A DNA stretch of 33,047 nt from Azonexus sp. (GTDB lineage: Bacteria; Pseudomonadota; Gammaproteobacteria; Burkholderiales; Rhodocyclaceae), in contig JAGOAU010000021.1 in assembly GCA_017983755.1 (NCBI GenBank), forward strand, positions 1 through 33,047. Reading direction: 5' to 3'. Below the pieces are notes generated by a model. The model worked only from the letters and a program-made list of their open reading frames with translations, searched no databases and was not told the origin of the DNA. The translations under genes and the position numbers were made by a program. Shown piece by piece: positions 27,970-33,047 of this stretch (its first letter is position 1; the number at the start of each line of letters is the position of its first letter).

Positions 27970-29393
27970 ACGTGCTCAACGACGAACTGCTTGACCGCAT
28001 CGACATCTGGCGCCATGACGACGACGCGCTGCGGAAGCTGCTCGATACCGGCGAGATCGGGCGGCCGTACCGGCTCGGCACCCAGCGCCTCGCGGATGGT
28101 TTCCTCGAACTTGGCCGGCTGGGCGGTTTCGAGGACGATCATCGGGATGTTCGGCAGGCGATGTTCGAGCGCCACCTTGAGGCCATCTGCCGTGTGGGTA
28201 TCGAGCATGACGTTGTAGCGACCCTGCGCGAAACGGATCGTCTTGATGCGGTCGGCGTGCGTGCTCTTGCCGGAGACGAAACCGAATTTCGGCATTTTTT
28301 GCCAGTGGACCGTGGCCGACAGGTCGAAAGCCTCGCCCTTGTCGACCCTGGCCCACAATTCACTGACGATGGCCGGGTCGCGGCCGACCAGGTCGAAGAC
28401 GAAACGCTCAAAGTTGGAGGCCTTGGAAATATCCATCGACGGGCTGGAGGTGATGCTGGTTTCGGCCGCGCTGCGCGGACGATAGACGCCGCTGCGGAAG
28501 AATTCGTCGAGGACGTCGTTCTCGTTGGTGGCCAGCACCAGACGGGCGATCGGCAGGCCCATCTGGCGGGCGATATGGCCGGCGCAGATGTTGCCGAAAT
28601 TGCCCGAGGGCACGGCGAAGGCGACCTGCTCGTCGTTCGATTTCGTGGCCAGGAAATAGCCCTGGAAGTAATAGACGATCTGCGCCGCGACGCGCGCCCA
28701 GTTGATCGAGTTGACGGCGCCGATCTTGTATTTGGCCTTGAAGGCGGCGTCGTTGGACACCGCCTTGACGATGTCCTGAGCGTCGTCGAACAGGCCGGTG
28801 ACGGCAATGTTGAAGATGTTCGGGTCCTGCAGCGAATACATCTGGGCGCGCTGGAAGGCGCTCATCTTGCCGTCCGGCGAGAGCATGAAGACCTTGACGT
28901 TGTGCTTGCCGCGCATGGCGTATTCGGCGGCCGAGCCGGTGTCGCCGGAGGTGGCGCCGAGGATGTTGATCGATTCGCCGCGCTTTTCGAGCACGTACTC
29001 GAAAAGGTTGCCGAGCAGCTGCATGGCCATGTCCTTGAAGGCCAGCGTCGGGCCGTTTGACAGTTCCTGCGTGTAGAGACCAACTTCGAGCCGGGTCAGC
29101 GGCGTGATCTCGGCAGCATCGCCGCCGTTGCGGGTGTGGCAATAGACCTCAGCAGTATAGGTTTTGGCGACCAGCGCCTTCAGATCGCCGGCCGGGATGT
29201 CGGTGATGAACTTGGAGAGAATTTCGTAGGCCAGATCGGCGTACGACAGCTCGCGCCAGGCATCAAGTTCGCCGCGGCTGATCTGCGGGTAGCTTTCCGG
29301 CAAGTAGAGGCCGCCATCCGGCGCCAGGCCGCCGAGGAGAATGTCGCAGAAAGCCTGGGGCGCGGCGTGACCGCGGGTCGAGATATAGCGCAT
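27966..29393 (-). CDS. thrC: Threonine synthase
   Basis: PLP enzyme converting O-phosphohomoserine to threonine. The 475-residue protein belongs to the long (yeast/E. coli) subtype: MRYISTRGHAAPQAFCDILLGGLAPDGGLYLP at the N-terminus, the PLP lysine K120 in GPTLAFKDMAMQ, GATSGDTGSAA, FMLSPDGKMSAFQRAQM, AVNSINWARVAAQ, PSGNFGN, ATNENDVL, and SPSMDISKASNFER. The ATG at 29393 matches the family start; the frame is open up to 29846 inside the neighbouring gene and that part is rejected. In many proteobacteria thrC follows hom; here hom is not present upstream. Confidence 0.97.
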   Translation of the reverse strand: MRYISTRGHAAPQAFCDILLGGLAPDGGLYLPESYPQISRGELDAWRELSYADLAYEILSKFITDIPAGDLKALVAKTYTAEVYCHTRNGGDAAEITPLTRLEVGLYTQELSNGPTLAFKDMAMQLLGNLFEYVLEKRGESINILGATSGDTGSAAEYAMRGKHNVKVFMLSPDGKMSAFQRAQMYSLQDPNIFNIAVTGLFDDAQDIVKAVSNDAAFKAKYKIGAVNSINWARVAAQIVYYFQGYFLATKSNDEQVAFAVPSGNFGNICAGHIARQMGLPIARLVLATNENDVLDEFFRSGVYRPRSAAETSITSSPSMDISKASNFERFVFDLVGRDPAIVSELWARVDKGEAFDLSATVHWQKMPKFGFVSGKSTHADRIKTIRFAQGRYNVMLDTHTADGLKVALEHRLPNIPMIVLETAQPAKFEETIREALGAEPVRPPDLAGIEQLPQRVVVMAPDVDAVKQFVVEHV

Positions 29394-29425
29394 GGCGAAA
29401 ACCTGAAAGGCGAAAAACGGCGATT

Positions 29426-30550
29426 TTACCGCGTCGACCGCGGCACGCGCACGGCTTGCAGCAAGCCGGCGGCAAAGAGCAGCACAGCGCCGGCCACCAG
29501 GAGGCCGGCCGCGGGCGCGAAACCGGCAAGCAGCGCTAGCGTCGCCGCAAGAAACAGGAGCGCCCGCAAGCCGCCGGTGGCAGCCAGCTTTTGCCGCATC
29601 AAATGACGCGACGGCAGCGCCGGGCCCGGCCAGCGCCAGACCGGCAGCAACTGACTGAGCGCCCCTGTGACCAACGGCAATAAAAAACCGGCGCCCCAGG
29701 CGAGCAAAGTCGGATACGGCGGCAACAACCCGGCGCCGTGTGCGACGCCGGCCGCCAGCGTCAGCAACAAGCCGGCGACCGCAGCCAGCAGCGACGCGGC
29801 AACCCCGTCGCCAAGCATGACCCTGAAGCCAAAGCGCCGCGCCCACTGGCCCACCAGCCCCAGCGCGGCGACCAGCACCAGCGCCGCACCCGGCGCCGCA
29901 AACGGCCAGATGACCGCCGCGCCGGTGGCGACCACCAGCGCCCCGCCAGCCACCAGCCAGAGGCGACGGCGCAGCCAGCCGGCGGCCTCCGGATCAGGGT
30001 TGCCGAGCGCCGTCGGCAGCAACACCGGCAAGGTGCCGAGCGCCGCCAGGCCAACCAGGCCGAGGGTATTCAGATGCAGGTGAAAAACCCGCAGCGGCTT
30101 CCAGTACGAGGGCAGCGCCGGAATCAGGAGGACCGCCAGCAAGGCCAGCATCAGGCAGCCGAGCGCAGCGCCGTACCAGCGCCAGCCGGGGTGCGGCGAG
30201 CCCAGGGCAGCACGCGCCCGGGCGGCGATCCAGTTGAGCAAAATGGCCGCCAGAACGAGGTCGACCGCAGCAGCCGGATGCAATACCCAGTACGGCAGCA
30301 GCCCCTGCATGGCGGCGACAGCCACCAGCCCGACCAGTTGCGCGGCGCCCGGCAGCCGCCTGATCACTTTCCCAGGATCGCCAGTGCGTGTCAGCACCGG
30401 CACGAAATGCGTCATGGCCGCGAAGATCAGCGGCATGATGCCGACGGCGAACGCCAGATGCGCCACCGCAAGCTGCGAACCGACCCCGCTCAGCGCCAGG
30501 ATGGCGCTGCCCAGCAGCGAGAGAAGGGTCAGGCTCGCGGTCTGGAGCAA
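29426..30550 (-). CDS. NnrS-like / oxidase-subunit-I-like polytopic membrane protein
   Basis: A 374-residue protein with about ten to twelve hydrophobic segments. Histidines lie in helices: LAVAHLAFAVG, MTHFVPVL, and VFHLHLNTLGLVGLAALGTLPVLLP, a stretch that resembles the heme-ligand region of heme-copper oxidase subunit I and NnrS proteins. NnrS-type proteins bind heme and copper and are linked to nitric oxide tolerance in denitrifiers. Function here is inferred from that resemblance and from the DUF2249 partner directly upstream. The start is taken as TTG 30550, immediately after the DUF2249 stop; no better start precedes the first helix. Confidence 0.65.
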   Translation of the reverse strand: MLQTASLTLLSLLGSAILALSGVGSQLAVAHLAFAVGIMPLIFAAMTHFVPVLTRTGDPGKVIRRLPGAAQLVGLVAVAAMQGLLPYWVLHPAAAVDLVLAAILLNWIAARARAALGSPHPGWRWYGAALGCLMLALLAVLLIPALPSYWKPLRVFHLHLNTLGLVGLAALGTLPVLLPTALGNPDPEAAGWLRRRLWLVAGGALVVATGAAVIWPFAAPGAALVLVAALGLVGQWARRFGFRVMLGDGVAASLLAAVAGLLLTLAAGVAHGAGLLPPYPTLLAWGAGFLLPLVTGALSQLLPVWRWPGPALPSRHLMRQKLAATGGLRALLFLAATLALLAGFAPAAGLLVAGAVLLFAAGLLQAVRVPRSTR

Positions 30551-30817
30551 TCAGGCGACGACGGCGAAGTCGATCACGATGGCACCCGGTTCGCGTTGCT
30601 TGTACTCGATGTTCAAGCTGTCACCGTAACGGGCCTGCAACTGGGCAAGCAGCGGCAGCGGATCGTGGTCATTGCAGAAGCGCATGGTCTCGCCGGGCTG
30701 CAGCGCGTCCAGCGCGCCGAAGATGGCGGCATGGCGGAAGCGCTTGGCGACGCCGCGCGCGTCGAAGGGATAGAGGGCTTCCGGGGAGGTGTGGTTGCAG
30801 ACATGAATGGGTTGCAT
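30551..30817 (-). CDS. DUF2249 domain protein
   Basis: An 88-residue protein covering a whole DUF2249 domain: FDARGVAKRFRHAAIFGALDALQPGETMRFCNDHDPLPLLAQLQARYG, then YKQREPGAIVIDF. DUF2249 proteins often accompany nitrogen-oxide and respiration genes; their molecular activity is not settled, and the fold resembles TusA-type sulfur carriers. I chose ATG 30817 because AGGAG (plus-strand CTCCT 30823-30827) lies 5 bases upstream; the frame extends to 30871 without support. It directly precedes the membrane protein gene, and an FNR-type box lies about 70 bases upstream. Confidence 0.85.
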   Translation of the reverse strand: MQPIHVCNHTSPEALYPFDARGVAKRFRHAAIFGALDALQPGETMRFCNDHDPLPLLAQLQARYGDSLNIEYKQREPGAIVIDFAVVA

Positions 30818-30857
30818 GATAACTCCTTGAATGGCTTGCCGAAGTGGCACGCGGCAG

Positions 30858-30899
30858 ATTCTGCCGGGCATTCAGCCAAGTTTCCTTGATCCGAATCGC
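30858..30899 (-). promoter_or_regulatory. FNR/DNR-type box with matching -10 upstream of DUF2249
   Basis: TTGAT-CCGA-ATCGC at 30886-30899 matches 8 of 10 positions of the palindrome TTGAT-N4-ATCAA. If the box is centred at -41.5 (a class II activator site), the -10 on the minus strand falls exactly on CAGAAT (30863-30858), which matches TATAAT at 4 of 6. The start would be near 30851 with a leader of about 33 bases. Confidence 0.5.
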
Positions 30900-30997
30900 C
30901 CTAGACCCCAAACCGCGCATGGGCAATGAGCAAGCTTCGCCGGTTGCGGTCGACACCCTGAAACAGCCAAATTTCATTTTCCGTCACCGCCCTGTGG

Positions 30998-31003
30998 GAT
31001 AAT
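30998..31003 (+). promoter_or_regulatory. Candidate -10 box for minC
   Basis: GATAAT preceded by TGTGG, 30 bases upstream of the minC ATG. No convincing -35 is seen. Confidence 0.35.
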
Positions 31004-31033
31004 CGCCCTCCTTCCAGCAACACCGCAGCAAGC

Positions 31034-31786
31034 ATGGCAAAAGATTCACCGATTCAGTTCAAGGGCACCTCGCTCAAGATCATCCAGACGCAACTCCGCA
31101 CCACCGACCTCGCCAGGCTGCACAAGGCCCTAGCCGAACTCACCGGCAACAGCCCGGACTTTTTCGAGAACGAACTGGCGATTCTCGATTTCAGCAACGC
31201 CGAAGACCTTCCCGACCGCGTCGATTGGGCGGAAATCCGCGACCTGCTGCGCAACTCCGGTCTCGCTGCGGTCGCCACGCGCGGCTTGCCGGATGCGCTG
31301 GCGGCCACTGCCGCCGCCGCCGGTCTGCCGACAGTGAGTGCAGATGCGCTGAGCCGCGCGCCGCGCGCCAGGGCACCCGAACCGGCTGCAGCGGCAGAAC
31401 CCGCTCCCCTCCCCCCACCCGCGCCGGAACCCGCGCCGCGCACGGTCATCCTCGACAAGCCCCTGCGTTCCGGCCAGCGCTTCTATGCGCGCGGCAGCGA
31501 CCTGGTCGTCACCGCCATGATCAGCGCCGGCGCCGAGGTCATCGCCGATGGCAATATCCATGTCTATGCACCGTTGCGCGGCCGCGCGCTGGCCGGCGCC
31601 GGCGGCGACAAGGCGGCGCGCATCTTCACCACCAGCATGGAAGCCGAACTGGTTTCCGTGGCCGGCATCTACCGCACCTTCGAGGCCGGTGTACCCGACG
31701 AACTGGCGCGCCAGCCAACCACCGTCAGCCTGTATGAAAACGACGGCGAGCTGCGCCTGAACGTCGCGCCCCTGGCGCTCCGCTAA
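31034..31786 (+). CDS. minC: Septum site-determining protein MinC
   Basis: Inhibits FtsZ assembly away from mid-cell. The 250 residues comprise an N-terminal FtsZ-inhibiting domain (about 1-105; [23 protein letters not shown]), a long Ala/Pro-rich linker (about 112-138, longer than in E. coli), and a C-terminal beta-helix (about 140-245) with [45 protein letters not shown], the dimerisation and MinD-binding signature. First gene of minCDE. Confidence 0.96.
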   Translation: MAKDSPIQFKGTSLKIIQTQLRTTDLARLHKALAELTGNSPDFFENELAILDFSNAEDLPDRVDWAEIRDLLRNSGLAAVATRGLPDALAATAAAAGLPTVSADALSRAPRARAPEPAAAAEPAPLPPPAPEPAPRTVILDKPLRSGQRFYARGSDLVVTAMISAGAEVIADGNIHVYAPLRGRALAGAGGDKAARIFTTSMEAELVSVAGIYRTFEAGVPDELARQPTTVSLYENDGELRLNVAPLALR

Positions 31787-31828
31787 ACATTCAATAACTC
31801 CCAGCAACTTCCCCAGCGAGAACATCAC

Positions 31829-32644
31829 ATGACCAGAATCATCGTCGTCACCTCGGGCAAAGGCGGGGTCGGCAAGACCACGACCAGCGCCAGCTTTTCC
31901 ACCGGCCTCGCCCAGCGCGGCTTCAAGACGGCCGTCATCGACTTCGACGTCGGCCTGCGCAACCTCGACCTGATCATGGGCTGCGAGCGCCGCGTCGTTT
32001 ATGACCTAATCAACGTTATCAACGGCGAAGCCACGCTGACCCAGGCGCTGATCAAGGACAAGCACTGCGAGAATCTGTGGGTGCTGCCCGCCTCGCAGAC
32101 GCGCGACAAGGATGCGCTGACCGAGGAAGGCGTCGAGAAGGTGCTCAAGGAACTGGAACACCAGGGCTACGACTACATCGTCTGCGACTCACCGGCCGGC
32201 ATCGAGTCGGGCGCCGTGATGGCGCTGACCTTCGCCGACGAGGCGTTGGTCGTGACCAATCCGGAAGTTTCCTCGGTGCGTGACTCCGACCGCATCCTCG
32301 GCATCCTGCAGGCCAAGTCGCGGCGCGCCATCGAAGGCCGCGAGCCGGTCAAGGAGCACCTGCTGATCACGCGCTACAACCCAACCCGCGTCGAGGCCGG
32401 CGAAATGCTTTCCTACAAGGACATCCAGGAAATCCTGCGGGTGCCGATCATCGGCGTCATCCCCGAGTCCGAGGAAGTCCTGCAGGCCTCCAACCAGGGC
32501 GCGCCGGTGATCCACCAGAAGGACACCGACGCCGCCGAGGCCTACCACGATGTCATCACCCGCTTCCTCGGCGAGGACAAGCCGCTGCGTTTCGTCGATT
32601 ACGTCAAGCCCGGCCTGCTGAAGCGCCTGTTCGGAGGCAAGTGA
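31829..32644 (+). CDS. minD: Septum site-determining ATPase MinD
   Basis: A membrane-cycling ATPase that recruits MinC and is released by MinE. The 271 residues start with the deviant Walker [11 protein letters not shown] (signature K11, K16), followed by [32 protein letters not shown], and the DSPAGIE Walker B region. The C-terminal [11 protein letters not shown] is the amphipathic membrane-targeting helix. It lies 42 bases after minC and 1 base before minE. Confidence 0.98.
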   Translation: MTRIIVVTSGKGGVGKTTTSASFSTGLAQRGFKTAVIDFDVGLRNLDLIMGCERRVVYDLINVINGEATLTQALIKDKHCENLWVLPASQTRDKDALTEEGVEKVLKELEHQGYDYIVCDSPAGIESGAVMALTFADEALVVTNPEVSSVRDSDRILGILQAKSRRAIEGREPVKEHLLITRYNPTRVEAGEMLSYKDIQEILRVPIIGVIPESEEVLQASNQGAPVIHQKDTDAAEAYHDVITRFLGEDKPLRFVDYVKPGLLKRLFGGK

Positions 32645-32645
32645 G

Positions 32646-32900
32646 ATGTCCTGGCTCCAGAAACTGTTCGGCAACCAGCCGAAGACCGCCCAGGTCGCCA
32701 AGGAACGCCTGCAACTGATCATCGCTCACGAACGCGATGGCGGCGGCCGCGCCAATTTCCTGCCCGACCTGCAGCGCGAGTTGATCGCCGTGATCTCCAA
32801 GTACGTCAAGGTGAACCCGGACGACATCCGCGTCTCGCTGGAAAAGCAGGACCGCTACGAGGTCCTGGAAGTCAACATCGTGCTTCCCGAAAAAGGCTGA
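32646..32900 (+). CDS. minE: Cell division topological specificity factor MinE
   Basis: Stimulates MinD ATPase and drives Min oscillation. The 84 residues have the membrane-binding and MinD-contact N-terminus ([29 protein letters not shown]) and the dimerisation domain ([29 protein letters not shown], then VLEVNIVLP). The ATG is 1 base after the minD stop with GGAGG at 32633-32637 inside minD. Confidence 0.97.
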   Translation: MSWLQKLFGNQPKTAQVAKERLQLIIAHERDGGGRANFLPDLQRELIAVISKYVKVNPDDIRVSLEKQDRYEVLEVNIVLPEKG

Positions 32901-32963
32901 CAAAAAAAACGGGGCCCGAGCAGACTGTGTAAAAACGCGCAGTAGTTGCATGTAGCCCATAAG

Positions 32964-32993
32964 AACGCCTCGCGTAGTTTGCGAGGCGTTTTT
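32964..32993 (+). terminator. Intrinsic terminator after minE
   Basis: Perfect 10-bp stem AACGCCTCGC (32964-32973) with GCGAGGCGTT (32981-32990), 7-base loop, ending in five T (32989-32993). It lies 64 bases past the minE stop. Because A residues also precede the stem, it could serve weakly in the other direction. Confidence 0.85.
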
Positions 32994-33047
32994 GTTGGTG
33001 GCGTGTCAGAAAGCCAAAAACTGCGCTCAGGCAGCCGCCAGTCTGGC

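Noticed and set aside
29394-29846. N-terminal extension of threonine synthase
   Set aside because: The family starts at MRYISTRGH (29393); the upstream part is the shadow of the membrane protein gene.
29738-30889. Plus-strand open frame of 383 codons across the NnrS-like and DUF2249 genes
   Set aside because: Translation is dominated by Arg, Gln and Pro, the signature of antisense to a hydrophobic membrane protein.

Overview
The window looks like a chromosomal segment of a GC-rich betaproteobacterium, most likely Rhodocyclales (Dechloromonas/Azonexus-like). This rests on the gene set and order: an aa3-type cytochrome oxidase assembly cluster, pyrG-kdsA-eno-ftsB, and minCDE. The genus is an inference from gene content, not the result of a search. 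Most genes are ordinary housekeeping genes with high GC and tight, often ATGA/GTGA-overlapping spacing. Two stretches are visibly less GC-rich and look like accessory DNA.

Layout. 1-4925: the distal part of a cytochrome c oxidase cluster (ctaG/cox11 partial, cox3, an opposing small twin-TM gene, surf1, a SCO-like protein, ctaB heme O synthase, cox15 heme A synthase). The 3' end of cox15 runs antisense into a tRNA-Asp(GTC) gene on the minus strand. The intrinsic terminator of that tRNA lies inside cox15 coding sequence. 5069-6682: an isolated menD. 6683-11562: an accessory insert holding a HigB/HigA toxin-antitoxin pair with its own palindromic operator and terminator, then one 1287-residue protein that fuses a SAM methyltransferase fold, a PLD-type nuclease, an SF2 helicase and a DUF3427 region interrupted by an S24/LexA-like domain. 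This is the best candidate here for a little-described (probably defence) system. 11563-14160: mutS. Its first roughly 50 codons are AT-rich like the insert, and the rest is GC-rich, so the right edge of the foreign DNA may lie inside mutS.

14157-18083: a secreted metallophosphoesterase, a convergent SlyD-type FKBP, a gene-free stretch of about 360 bases, and a lower-GC gene for a kinase-like/Cys-cluster/transmembrane/ankyrin protein. 18139-22809 (minus strand): bcp, ftsB, eno, kdsA, pyrG. 22912-27128 (plus): a thioredoxin-TPR chaperone (CnoX-like), an HDAC-family deacetylase, NAD(P)HX repair enzyme Nnr, and nadC, then a 45-codon two-TM miniprotein. 27337-30817 (minus): a DUF2249 protein and an NnrS-like/heme-copper-oxidase-like membrane protein, preceded by an FNR-type box, then thrC and a small SAM methyltransferase. 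31034-32900 (plus): minC, minD, minE, followed by a strong terminator and a possible insertion-sequence edge.

How it works together: the left part builds and hemylates the terminal oxidase. The pyrG-eno block serves nucleotide, LPS (KDO) and central metabolism plus division. The nnr-nadC block serves NAD supply and repair. The DUF2249/NnrS-like pair is probably an oxygen- or NO-responsive unit. MinCDE places the division site. The higBA-helicase insert and the kinase-ankyrin gene are the accessory content.
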